Made by a program: the position numbers and the translations under genes. DNA of 64,000 bases, taken from the NCBI RefSeq assembly GCF_022682495.2, contig NC_071391.1, positions 82,363,161 through 82,427,160 on the forward strand. The letters are read 5' to 3'. The notes beneath the pieces were generated by a model. It had not been told where the DNA came from. It did not search any database and was given only the letters and a program-made list of their open reading frames with translations. Shown here piece after piece: positions 1-12,000 of the stretch. Positions within the stretch are counted from its first letter, which is position 1, and every line of letters begins with the position of its first letter. This DNA comes from Desmodus rotundus. Lineage: Eukaryota; Chordata; Mammalia; Chiroptera; Phyllostomidae.

Positions 1-23
1 ATCCCTTCCTAGGAAGTACAAGG

Positions 24-692
24 TATGTCCAAAGAAAGTCCAGCCATTGTTAATATAACAAGAATAGTTTACACAACATTGGTGTACCCTGGCAGCCAAG
101 GAGAGTAGACTGGAATGTGCATATGTGAACAATGACCACTTCACTGTGCTAGTCAATGGGGGTGGTAGATGCTATTGAATGAGCATGTCTACTGTGTGGC
201 TGTCACAGTCAAAGTGACTGAGCGAGTACAGCAACAAATCTGCATCAAATTTTGCATTAAGCTTAAACATTCCTCCATGGAAACTATTCAGATGATTCAG
301 AAGGCCACAGCTATGGACATCTGGTGATTGGCAGCTTCATCACAACAATGTGCCTGCTCCTGCATCATGTCTCCTGCAGTTGTTTGGTGAAACATCAAAT
401 CACCCAGGGGACTCAGCCCTCTACAGCCCAGATTTGGCGCCCTGCAACTTCTGGCTTTTCCCAAAACTAAAATGATCTTCGAAAGGGAAGAGATTTCAGA
501 CCGTCGATGAGATTCAGGCAAATACCATGGGGCAGCTCATGGCGATTGGGAGACCTGTGTGAGGTCCCAAGGTGCCTACATTGAAGGGGACTGAGGCATC
601 ATTGTCTTATGTACAATTTTTCTTGTATCCTGTATCATCTTAAATAAATGCCTCTATTTTTCATATTACATGGTTGGATACTTTCTGGACAG
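24..692 (+). mobile_element. mariner-like DNA transposon, internally deleted copy
   Basis: About 670 bp with a degenerate transposase C-terminal region. Bases 419-472 still read LYSPDLAPCNFWLFPKLK, the motif around the last Asp of the mariner D,D34D catalytic triad. The ends (TATGTCCAAAGAAAGTCC and GGATACTTTCTGGACAGA) match the ends of the copy at 43903-44571. It is too short for a full 1.3-kb mariner. Confidence 0.75.
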
Positions 693-699
693 ACCTCAT

Positions 700-1472
700 A
701 TTTTAGGTTGGAATTTTCTTGATTGAAAGAAAATAACCTATCTTCTACAAGTAAACAATCTTTTTCTCATTTGTATCTCAAAGGCTAACATATATATTTT
801 TAAAATATGGCCTAAAATTTTGAAATGCCCTCCATATAATATACAAAATCAAAACAACAGTTATACTACATGATGGAATACATGGGTAATTTCTTTCTTA
901 CTTCTTTATATTTTTTCTTTTTAAAAAGCATCGTTGCTATTATAAATTACATTAAAAAGTATAAATAAAAAACAGAAAGCACTCATTTTCTTACTAGGTG
1001 GACATTATACACTTTTAAACCAAAATTGGATTCATATTGTAGAAAACAGCTTAATATACTCTTTTCATACTTACATTACAAGCATTGCCAAATTTTCCAC
1101 AAGCATACATTATTTTTAGAGTCAGGAAAATAAGTTCCTTTTCAAAAAAGAAAAAGTGATCCTTGAGAAATACAAGAAATGGAGGAATCAATTATCACCT
1201 CAATAGAATAAACAGCTGAATACAAACATGGGGCACTGTGTGACAAATGGCCTTGTTTCCTCAGAAATCTTCAGAAAAAGGTGAGAGCTGGAAATCTCTT
1301 AAAGAGCTTGGGAAACATAATGTTAAATTCAGTATATGACCTTGTTTAATCCTGCTTTAAAACTAACTGTAAAAAGCTATTTTTCAGACAATGAAGAAAA
1401 TCTGAATATCAACTTGATATTAGATGACTTTAAGGATGACTTAATTTTGTTAGAATGATGGCATTATAGTTA
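700..1472. other. ALG9 intron 9, AT-rich, no feature seen
   Basis: AT-rich intronic sequence with no exon, recognisable repeat or stable open frame. Confidence 0.5.
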
Positions 1473-2546
1473 TGTTAATGTAGTTAGCTAATTATTAATA
1501 TTAGAAAGGAGCCCTGGCTGGTGTGGTTCGGCAAATTGAGTCCTGGCCTGCAAACCAAAGGGTCACCAGTTCGATTCTCAGTCAGGGCACATGCCTGGGT
1601 TGTAGGCCAGGTTCCCAGTTGAGGGCCTGCAACCCAGGCCCTCAATGTGTGAGAGGCAACCACACATTGATGCTTCTTTCCCTCTCTTTCTCCCTGTTTT
1701 CCCCGCTCTCTAAAAATAAACAAACAAACAAAATCTTTTAAAAAAAGAAAAGAAAGGAAGCACAGGGAATCAAATATGAAGCTAAATGAACTAGGGAGCT
1801 GAAACAAATATTAAGCTTAATAAACTGGAAGGCCGAAGCAGATACAAGCAGTTAACAGAACAGCTTTCCATTGAGTTTACTAAGAGGCTACAGTATAAAC
1901 AGACTCACAAACACTCCAGGGGATTGCTGCTGAGGAGACTGAGTCCTCATAACACAGGAAATCTCCTGAGGAGCACACTGCTTGCCCTCCAGTACCCATT
2001 GTTGGAGGGTGCATGGGCAGGTGCTTCAGCATTGAAGCCTGTCCATCTAACTAGGGGGTGGACCCATCATGAGCCCAGAAAGTTTGGGAAATTGATTGGT
2101 TATTTTTAAAAGCCTCCTGTTTATAACCCCAGGGGAACAATGAAACCACCTCCTCTCTCTCTGATTCTAGCTTGTCTCACTCACTGGACTGTTCTCTCTA
2201 CATAGCCATGTGGCCTTAGCAGTCGCATGGTTGAACTCCAAACACAGGCTTTAGATAAGAGCCTGGACACAGCAGCACAGCTGAGAACATGAGCTAAGCT
2301 AGACAGATGGGGATGAGACGACAGAAACTCTGGGCACTGTCCTTTGTTTCGGCCTTGCTGAACACATGCTTGGACTTTTTCCCTGGTGGGATAGCTAGAG
2401 ATGGGACATTGAGAGCCCAGGAGGGGCACTCTTGATTTGGCATTGAACACCCAAATAAATCTTACCACCATATCTCATCCTCCCCTGTGGGTCCCTGGAA
2501 ATGCTTTTTCTCACGATACTGCAAGGACTCCACTCCCACCAGGAAC
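1473..2546 (+). repeat. 5' LTR-like repeat, with inserted SINE
   Basis: About 837 bp once the SINE at 1509-1745 is removed. It contains a TATAA-like CTGTTTATAACC (near 2119) and an AATAAA near 2455, then ends CACCAGGAACA. The 5' part is shared with 4271-4460. Confidence 0.55.
1509..1745 (+). mobile_element. Bat tRNA-derived SINE (Ves type)
   Basis: Head GCCCTGGCTGGTGTGG, B-box-like GGGTCACCAGTTCGATTC, body CAGTCAGGGCACATGCC, tail AACCACACATTGATG and an A-rich end. It splits the 5' LTR-like repeat. Confidence 0.9.
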
Positions 2547-2603
2547 ATCCGGAGAGCCAGCAGGAGTGGGAGGAACTGTGGCTTGTAGTAAAACTCCTTG
2601 ATC

Positions 2604-2835
2604 TTTGCCCCAGCTGGGTGACTCATTCAGCTGGAGCATCGTCCCATGCACCAAAAAGGTTGTGGGGTCAATCCCCAGTCAAGGTGCATATAGGAGAGGG
2701 CCAATTAATGTTTCTCTCTCACAGCGAGTTTCTCTCCCTCTCTCTTCTCTCCTTCTCTTTCTCTCTCCTCCTGGACCTTCCTCTATCTCTAAAATCAATA
2801 AACATACCCTCAGGTGATGATTAAAAAATAAACAT
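2604..2835 (+). mobile_element. Bat SINE, diverged Ves subfamily
   Basis: Head GCCCCAGCTGGGTGACTC, B-box-like GTGGGGTCAATCCCC, then GGTGCATATAGGAGAGGGCC and a T/C-rich tail. It is more diverged than the 1509 copy. Confidence 0.75.
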
Positions 2836-4270
2836 AAATAAAGAAAAAAGGAAAACTGCTCCATCTTCACTTTACTTGTCTCTCCCCACCCCTCTGCTAC
2901 TGCCTGTATTTCTTCCATTTATCATATCACTGTTCCAGTCCCCTGAAGCTCAGACTGTAGCTTGGGAATAACCTGTCCAGTGTGCAAAATGGTCCCAGTG
3001 CTGTGGGTCCCTGCAGGGCAATGAGCATATGGGTGTCAGTGGAACACAGAATGCAGGGAGCAAGCACGCGCCCACTGCTGCCTTGGATTTTACTCCTGGC
3101 ACATGAAACCCCAAGTACACCCAGCTGCTATATCCCCATCTTCTGCATAGGAAAGGGAACTTCCCACAGCCACTGCCAAGCCCAGCTGAGCTGTGAGCAA
3201 CGTGAGCACACAGCTCCATTCCCCTTTTGCCTTTTCCTGCTGTCTCAGACTGCACAGACTCCCTGCTTCCTGTGGCTTAGCAGCAGGAGCATGCAGTTTC
3301 CACAGGCAAGAGGGCACTCAGATCCCTGCCCAGAACCCGGCTGGGGGATTTCCCCTCTCCCAGCAATTGCTGCTTGCTTTTATACCAGCAAAGCCTTGCA
3401 TTTGGAAGTCTTCTCAACTGATAGTCTTGCAAATTCAGAAACTGGTTTATGATTTGCTGTGTTCACTAACCTTTCTGTTCTACCTTCTGTTTTCATAGTG
3501 TGTATGCCTATACTGTGTATGAGCTTATTTGCCTGGTTGCTTGTTTACATGGCATAGGCCTCTCTTCAGAAGCCCATGTGCATCACCTTCTCCTGAAGTA
3601 AGACTCAAAGGTTTGGCTGGATTGACGTGTGGTCAGGACTAGCTGGTTGAGTCAGTGAAGCATGGAGCAGTCTTTTGGTTTCACTTAAAACTGCTTTCCT
3701 TTTATGCCCTAATGGTTCAGACAGAAAAGGCCCAAAGGTTTTTGTGGGGGAAATCTTAGAATGTTCCCAAGCAGAATTTGAGTTAAGTATGGTAAACGAG
3801 AGGGCTTCAGACAGGTGTGACACACCTTGGTCCAAGGGAAGCCACTCCTCCCACCTAATCTGGGACATTATCAAGTTAGTCCCTCCCTCTATCAGCTGGT
3901 TCTTACCTCTCAGCAGGCCTTTAGTTGCCATAATTCTCATTTTTGGACTATGTCTTCTAACCTTCTTGTTAAATTTGTCACCTTGAGAACACAAGGAACC
4001 CAGCCTATCCAACATCATCACCCTCTAGACATCACGTATGCCACCTCTCATGCACACCTGACTAACCAGGATGTTGCAAAATCCCTCTTCCCTGCATAAA
4101 GACTCTCCTTCCATTTTTGCTCCTTTCTTCCTTCAACAGATAAGAAAACCCTCTGGGCCTGGCAAGACTACAGCAGGATTACGACCTTTAACAGCAAAAA
4201 GCAGCTACAGAGGATGAGACCTTCATCTGTTTACCCATATTACAGGGCCCAAAGTCTTCATAGGGGAAAA

Positions 4271-5075
4271 TGTTAGTGTAGTTAGCTAATTATTAATATA
4301 AGAAAGGAAGTACAAGGAATCAAATATTAAGCTTAATAAACTAGGGAGGTGAATAAATATTAAGCTTAATTCAATAAGCTGGAAGGCTGAAGCAGATATT
4401 AGGACAGCATTCCATTGAGTTTACTAAGAAAGTATAGTATAAACAGATTCGTTCGCACCTTCCGGGGGACTGCCACCAAGGAAAATTAATGCAGAGCAGA
4501 CAGGAAACTCTCCCTGAGGGTGTTGTTGGCTGGGTACTGGATTCCCAGAGGGAGGATGTGGGGAAACTCCTCTGCTGGGCACATGTGCAGTGGAAACCAG
4601 ATGACATATTAGAACTTTTTGACATGCGCAATAGAAGTCAAGATAGTGCAGGGGGAGGTATTTCTACTCTTGGACATGTGCAATGAGAGCCAGGGTGATG
4701 ACACAGAGGGGCAAAGTCTAGCCTGGGAAATTCTGGAAAGGTAACTGGATTGACTAGAGGGCATGGGACCCCACTAGGTCCAGGAAAGGGATTGGTTAGA
4801 AGGAGGGCCCAACTCAAACCCAGGAAGAATCAGGAAGTTGGGCTGGATGGTTTGAATGGCACCTTATTCTTTACCAAGAACCAAGAAAATACATGGAGGA
4901 TTAACAGGAGCCTAGTGGCATTTACTGGTAGAGCCTGCCCGCCTTCTATGTCCCTGAGGGTTAATTCCCTTAACTCCAATAAAATCTTGCTGTGATGTTT
5001 AAACTTCTCCACACATGTACCGTTTGAAATTCTTTTCTCTTGACACTGCAAAAGAGCTCATTTTCACCAGCAACA
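4271..5075 (+). repeat. 3' LTR-like repeat
   Basis: About 805 bp. It begins TGTTAGTGTAGTTAGC, has the polyadenylation signal AATAAA near 4978 and ends CACCAGCAACA. It directly follows a short polypurine tract. Confidence 0.55.
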
Positions 5076-5914
5076 GTTGTGTTAAAACAGTCCTCACACA
5101 AAACAAAATTGACTCTGAAGGCTGCTGTCATAGTCTATTACTATAATACAGTGAATTCTTCATAAACCGGGAAAAGTAGAAAAGCAGAATAAGGGGTGGA
5201 ACGGAGGGATCAGTTACATGGATCCAAATCTGACTGAAAAGTCTGAAATAAAATCTCTTTCCAAATGTCATATAAATTTGCTCAAATCTGTCTTCCATAA
5301 AAGAAACTATGGGCACTGGATATGCAAAGCTATGACAACTTGAGAAAACACTGGCTGTGCAATACAGAAGCAGAGCAAGCAAATGACAAACTAAAATTTT
5401 CACAATACAGCAAACATAGAAGCCAAACAAAACAAAGAAAAGCATCACGCTCCTTAGGAAGTCCAAAGCTTCTCTCACTTCAGGATCCAATTTGGCTTAG
5501 TTCTCAGATTTTGAGTGGAAGTAATTTCCCAAAGAATGTTTGCTTCTAGCATTGATTATCTTAAGCAATCTATCATGTTAACACACACTTCTTTAAAAAA
5601 CAGAAGACTCAATCCAATAGGCTTATCTTCTGAGATTTTATAAGTGTCTTTGCCTCCCTGGGTGGTTCTGTAAATTATACTGACTTCCTCACTTTAAGGG
5701 CTATAAAGCTCCTCCCTGCCAGTTTAACTTGCAATTATTAACCAAATCTTCACAGAGGTCTAAATAATCTTCATACACATTGAAAATTCAAAAAGCCAAC
5801 CATTTCCATAGGAAGAAAATAGAGAGTAAATAAGCAGATTCTTTTTCACTTCTTGGTATACATTGTTACTTGCTCTTTCCCCCCAAAAAACCTATCATCC
5901 CTTATACCACTCAC
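5076..5914. other. ALG9 intron 9, right part, nothing recognised
   Basis: Intronic sequence with no repeat family or exon I can name. A 120-codon open frame on the minus strand at 5128-5490 has no recognisable domain and no splice logic with ALG9. Confidence 0.5.
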
Positions 5915-6037
5915 CATGAAATCTCTGCAGTAGGTGTTCCATGAGAGAAGTCAGTGGTAAGACCAGGAGAGCCAAGGCAAAGACTACATTAAAATTCAGA
6001 AATCCATTCATTAAATAGAAATGCCAGGGTTCTGTAC
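5915..6037 (-). CDS. ALG9: ALG9 coding exon 9
   Basis: Encodes [20 protein letters not shown] then [21 protein letters not shown] plus one base. Acceptor CCTCAG, donor GTGAGT. It is the last exon visible. The next human segment (beginning VQNLGHPYW) was not found in 1-5914, so intron 9 continues beyond the window. Confidence 0.94.
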
Positions 6038-9000
6038 CTGAGGGAGACAAATCGATAAGAAATCATTAATGGGTGCCTTCAATAGTGTTACAGTGTTTGA
6101 CTCTTAATATTCTCCATTTCAATAATGATGATCCAATGCCCCAAGCCAAACAGTCCACAAGCCCACTCTTTCCGTGTTCAGCCACACACAGAAAGCACAA
6201 GAACAGAAAACAGAAGATGGGAAGAAAATGGTACTGGTCATGATTTAGACAGAAACCAAGTTTCAAATATTAAGCTGTATTTTCTATGCTGACCACTATA
6301 TCTATTTCAAATACCATGCCCTACTGGGACAAATACTTTGTCAGAACAACCAAATAATTTAAACAGGTTACTGGTGCTACGGTGATTTATAATAAGCAAT
6401 ATGTATTTGGTGTTCACCCCCATTCTGGTACAGAACTCCTAAAACCCTTAGAATTTCCCAAGTGATCAGAGTGATAAAGTGTTTTTTGCTATGTTAATTA
6501 GGAGACTTGAGGAAAGCCCCTAGATAACTTAAGGTTGGGAACTGGTTGCCAGGGGAACCGATCTTATGATACAGGGTCAGAATTTTCAATCCTACCCCCT
6601 GAACTCTGACCTAAGGGGAAGGAAGAGGGGTTGGCAATGAAGTTCAATCACCAATGGCCAATGGTTTAATCAATCAAGCCTACGTAATGACGCCTCCAGA
6701 AAAATCAGAAAGGACGGGATCCCAGGCTGGTGAACACACAGAGGTGTGAAGACAGCACAGAGAGCAAAGGGCCTCCAGCCTCTTCCCACATCCCTTGCCC
6801 CATGCATCTGCCTCTTCAATTTGGTTATTCACTTAGATCCTAAAATAAACTGGTAAACTTAAGTACACGTTTCTCTGAGTTCTGTGAGCTGCTCTAGCAA
6901 ATTAATTGCACCAGTAGAGGGGGTTGTCAGAACCTCCAATCTATAACTAGTCCATCAGAAGCACAGGTGACCACCTGGACCTTCCACTGGTATCTGAAGA
7001 GGAATGGGGGTGGGGGGCAGTCTTGTACAATTGAGCTATTCAGGCCTTTCCCGTTTACTTCTCATTTGTTCATCCCATTTACATTCTAGTGTCTTTCCCC
7101 TTGATATGCCCAATACCATTTTATAGTAATGTATACGGGGACCTTGTGTTTGGTAAATAGCACAACCTGTTTTCCTTAGGAAAACAATGTTCAGAGACCC
7201 AGACCCTGCTCAGAAGTTCTGAAGATTCAGAATGAAGCATGACTAAAAACACAAGCCTTACTCACATTAGCTTTGATTCTTTAACTCAAAATCCTTAAAC
7301 CTAAATGATGAGAAACAGCAACGCCCCCTCCTCCCCCCACCATTTGGAAGGTTTTTCATCTCCTCTTCCCCTCTGGGTGATCACTTCAATCAGGCAGGGA
7401 ACGACACACACGAGTTTTAATCACTGTGTTGTGACACCCGCCTTGCACCACAGCAATTTCCTGCAATCAGCGTTGCTTAAAAGGGTAATCAGAAGGCAGA
7501 GGAACAGTCAGAAAAACCTGACATTTTTGCAGCTTGTACAGCAAAATAAGATTAGAAGCCAAACCTAGAATGCTAGAAACACTTAGGAGAGGAGTAAGAC
7601 AGGGGTTGGGAGGCGTAATTAAGGGAGGACTCAAGTTCCATGGGTGTCACCTGTTGGGAAAGTTCACTCCCTCCTCTCTAAATACAATGATTCAGCCTAT
7701 TCGGAAACAGAGGTCCTAACCCGGGCCAAATTCATCAGAGACACATCTTGTTATTCTTTACAAATAACCTTCCAGGTTACAGAAAACAAATGGATGGTTT
7801 TATTAGTAAATATGTCTTCTCTGGATTTTAATTAATATTTAACAACACATTTCCTAACTTGAGTTCTTTAGGAGGACTCCAGAGAGGAAAGTTTTTGCAC
7901 AATCCTCTCCTGACTGCCAGTGTGGAGGCCATGCTATCAACCTTGTCCTGACTTTTTCCTTAACAAATTCTGGAAACCTGAGCCCGAGAAAACCAGAGTG
8001 ACCAGGGAGAAAGGGGGACATCTTCGACATCATCTATTACAGATGCTAAGCATCAATAGAAAAAAAGCCTCTTTCTCTTTGATTCTTGTAGATACATAGT
8101 GTTTATCCAGGAAAGCTCCTCCAGTTTCTAGCAAATATTTGTCTCTACCACAACTTACTGTACGCTCTTGGAGGGCTGACGATCTTTTCACCTAGGTACA
8201 CTAAACTCTGAGATGCAGAACCAAAAGTAATAGGTTGACAAACTCTATTTTTATGTGTTCGGTGCTCATTAGACCCAAGTTCATAGCTAGGCTGTGAATA
8301 TTTCATCATAGACTTACTTCCCTGAAAGATGAGGCAAAAACTGGGGGATAAGCCAAGAGTGGAAAAGGTTCTAGTGACAACAGTATTAAAAACAAAGGCA
8401 AAAGGGGACAAAAATAGTGAATTCTGTTAGCCAGTGCCCTTGCCCTACTTGATGAGGCATCTGCCTTAAAAGAGAAAAGAGTAAAAACTTTTATCTCCAG
8501 GAAGGTATTCAGTGCTGCTGCTCAGAAAGTATCAAAGCTGAACTATGCAGAAAAATTGCATCGGAATGACAAGCTAAGCATTTAACTGGTGCAAAAGGTA
8601 AGAGAGAAAGCTGGAACCCTAGGGAATGACTCACCAACCTCCCTCTTATAGAAAGTCAATCCCTTTCATTCAAATGAGCTAAAGAGAGCTTTCAAAAAGG
8701 CTAAAAGAAGGGATGTTTACTGCTCCATAGATTGAATGAAGGGGAACCACTTTATAGGCTTGTAATTTTATAGAATTGTAGGTACTAAATTATAGTAAAT
8801 CATTCTTATAAGTGTCAAGTCTGCACCACCAAGAGGGGAAAGCCACCGAGGCTGAAAAAAAGAGTGAAGGCTCTAGAAGAGTTCCAGCTGGCAGTCAAGT
8901 CCAAGCAGGCCTCAAGACTCCACTGGGGCTTCATCCTCTGCTACAGGGAGAAGGGAAGACTGTGGGCCTTTTAACAGAGGGCATTCACTTTTTACCTTCT

Positions 9001-12000
9001 GAAATGTCTTGTCCAGTAATCTGACAGATATTAATAAAACACATAAACAGGCAGGAATCATATCCTAGGCTGCAAAATGCATTGCCGAGCAGACCCATTA
9101 TTATTCTTGAGGGAAGGTTGTTTCTTTTACCTGTCCTCCCACACCATCGCTAGGCCTGTGTGCTCTTCAGAGAGCACCACCCTTCACTCACCACACAAAC
9201 ATGCTTACCAACCTTAACATCTGAGAACTCATATGTTACAAGGATGAGAGGCAAATCAGTGCCATGACCACTTTCTTTATTGCGACACTAAATTTCACCT
9301 CTTGATCTTTGATCCCACAGAGATGTTTTGCCCATGACTTTGCAATTTTATGTCCACATTACTCTAAGTTTCCTACAAGCCAAGTGTTCTTTACCTTGTC
9401 CAAACATTCTTCTTCTTTGACGAGGGTCTGCTGCCTTGCTCTCTCTTGAAGGGCAGCCCTCTGCCATCAAAGCGCTGTAGGGGCTCCTGATCATCCTACA
9501 GGCCAAACTGCACCAGACTTTCAAAAGTACAAAAATACTTTTATACTTTTGAAAAGTATTTTCTCAAATACTTCTCAGAAAAGTACTTCTCGCCCATTCT
9601 ATAGATTGGATCTTATCTTCTACTACCTCCAAGTCTGTTATTTGCAAGCTTATTTCCCTGTAAAATCTCGGTAGCCAAACTCCAGGGTTTTGCTAAGGTT
9701 GTTTTCAGTGGAAAGACAGCCCTCAGCTCTTACCCCATTTCTGCCACTTATTTAAATATGTGGCAACTCTCACCAACTCTACCTCAGTTTCCTAATCTTG
9801 GAATAAGGATAAATAATGCCTATCTCACCGAGCTTTTGTAATGGGAAGAAGACAGTATTTGTAAAATTTCTAGTATATAGTAAGCATTTGATAAGTAGAA
9901 GCTATTAATAGCTATGAAAACTTCATTTCCTTCCCCTGGCTTGAAAAGACATTCTCAGGTCTGGAATGTGTCATTAATATATGCTATCTGGTGGGAAAGC
10001 ATAGAAAGGTCCGTTTGAGAACCAGGAACCATAGACAGAGTCAATATTTGTATTATTACAATCACAATGGAAACTGAAATTATCTTGCTCATGCTTGTGT
10101 AGTTTCTACCTAAAATTCAGCTAATGCTGTAAAACCACTTTAAGTTTTTTTTTTAAGCTCAATATTCAATCTTTTCATGTAAGTAGTTCCTACACTTGAC
10201 AATCTATATGTCTGAAATGTACCTCCCTAATGTCTACTTGGCAAACCCCTTCTCTTCCTTCCAGGCTCAGCCCAAGAAGCACCACCTCTGAGAAGTTTTT
10301 CCTGTCACCAAGATGGACTTGCTCCTATGATTGCCTGAGTATCTTTCCACTGTAGCACATAATACATTGAACTGTAATTATCTATTCATGTGCCTGCAGC
10401 CTTATTCAACAGTAAGTTCTATGAGGACATGTGATAAATGCTCAAAATCAATTTAGTCAACATTTCTTTAACTCAAATCTATTTATCCAGTCATTCAAGA
10501 AGTATTTGTAGGCTTATTATGTTCTTATATATAAGAAAGAGCACTAAGGGATGTATAAAAAAACTATTAGCATTTTTAATTTTCAAATAAGAAACAGTGT
10601 GCCTACCATAGCTAATGAACTCAGAGCAGGAGACTTACAAAATAGTCAAAATAATGCCAAATAGTGCCAAATGTGTAAGTAAGGTAATAGAGCTGGAGTT
10701 TCCATGACAAAAGACATGCTGTTTCACTGTTGGACAATTGTACAGCATCAAAGCATCATCTAATAAAAGATAAGTCTTTGATATTTATCAAACAGACTCA
10801 ACGATTATAATGAAATTAGCTAACAATTGTAAGATACTTTAGGATTTAAAAGTACTCATTATTCTTTTTCTTAAAGATTTTATTTATTTATTTTTAGAGA
10901 GAGAGGGGAAGGGAGGGAGAAAGTGAGGGAGAGAAACACAATGTGTGGTTTCCTCTCGCACGCCCCCTACTGAGGACCTGGCCTGCAACCCAGGCATGTG
11001 CCCTGACTGAGAATTGAACCGGCAACCCTTTGCTTCATAGGCTGGCACTCAATCCACCCAGCCACACCAGCCAGGGCAAAATTACTTATTATTCTTATTT
11101 GTTATAAAGAAAATGCCAACCTACTATACCACAACAGGTCTAACCAAAGTAGTTCTAGGACATTATAGTGATCAGTAATCTGATGGATACTCCAGACTGT
11201 GTCCATTCATTCATTCATTTCATCGATCACTCAGTAATGACAAATCTTCATTGAAGACCTAGAGCACACAAAAACAGCCTTCTCCTAATATGGAAGAAGT
11301 ATTCTCTCTATAGGCCTGCTGAAGCAAAAAACAGTTAATGCTCTTTCAAAGAATGCAAATCAACCCCCCCCCCCCCCGTTGTCAACTTGAAAGAAGAGGT
11401 TAAAAACACGAAAATTCTACCATCGAGGAACAATCCCTGGGTCAAATATATAGCAACAGATGGAAAGTAGACTTTTCGTGGTCAGCATGCAATAAAGTAT
11501 ACAGATATCAAATTACAATGTTGTACACCTGAAATTTATATACTACTACTGTACTAACCAGTATTACCTAAATGAAGAAAGAAAGAAAGAATCAACACCC
11601 CCCCTCCAACCCGCCCCACTTCTGGATGCCTACAGCACTGAATCAGTCCTATTGACACCAGTATGACAATTCCAACCATTTCAACCAAGCTCCTGTCTCT
11701 GGGAAAGTGATCAGTTCCTGTATATCCAGAACAGCAAAACTGAACTGAAGCTATCCCAGGTTCATCAAAGCAGGCGAACACAGCCCCAAGGATTCTTCTC
11801 AGTAAAATGCTGGTCATAATGAAAAGCAGATGCCAACGTTCAAGAAAACCTGGCCACAGCTCTGCTGGATCCCCAAAACTGACCCCAGGGGTCCTTGACC
11901 CACCCAATGTTAAACTAGAACTATAAACTTAAATCAAAATTTATTCTTTCTTTCTTACTCTCCCTGTCAACCTGCTGATTTCTAGACTTATAAACTTCAT

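Larger units (their letters stand above)
1473..5075 (+). mobile_element. LTR retroelement relic with two LTRs
   Basis: Two related direct repeats (1473-2546 and 4271-5075) both begin TGTTA and end CACCAG(G/C)AACA, and share about 200 bp at the 5' end. A purine tract AGGGGAAAA abuts the second repeat at 4262-4270, as expected of a polypurine tract before a 3' LTR. The 1.7-kb internal part carries a SINE and no readable gag or pol. It is non-coding and old; the family is not assigned. Confidence 0.6.

Noticed and set aside
2982..3452. 156-codon plus-strand frame
   Set aside because: Internal part of the LTR relic, no recognisable gag or pol similarity.
3605..4021. 138-codon minus-strand frame, possible ALG9 exon
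   Set aside because: It lacks similarity to the expected next ALG9 segment and lies inside the LTR element relic.
5128..5490. 120-codon hydrophobic minus-strand frame
   Set aside because: Phase and sequence do not fit ALG9 exon 10; hydrophobicity follows from T-rich coding-strand composition.
11480..11590. Repeat-like phrase TGTACACCTGAAATTTATAT
   Set aside because: A similar phrase appears near 14245 but the shared stretch is too short to define an element.
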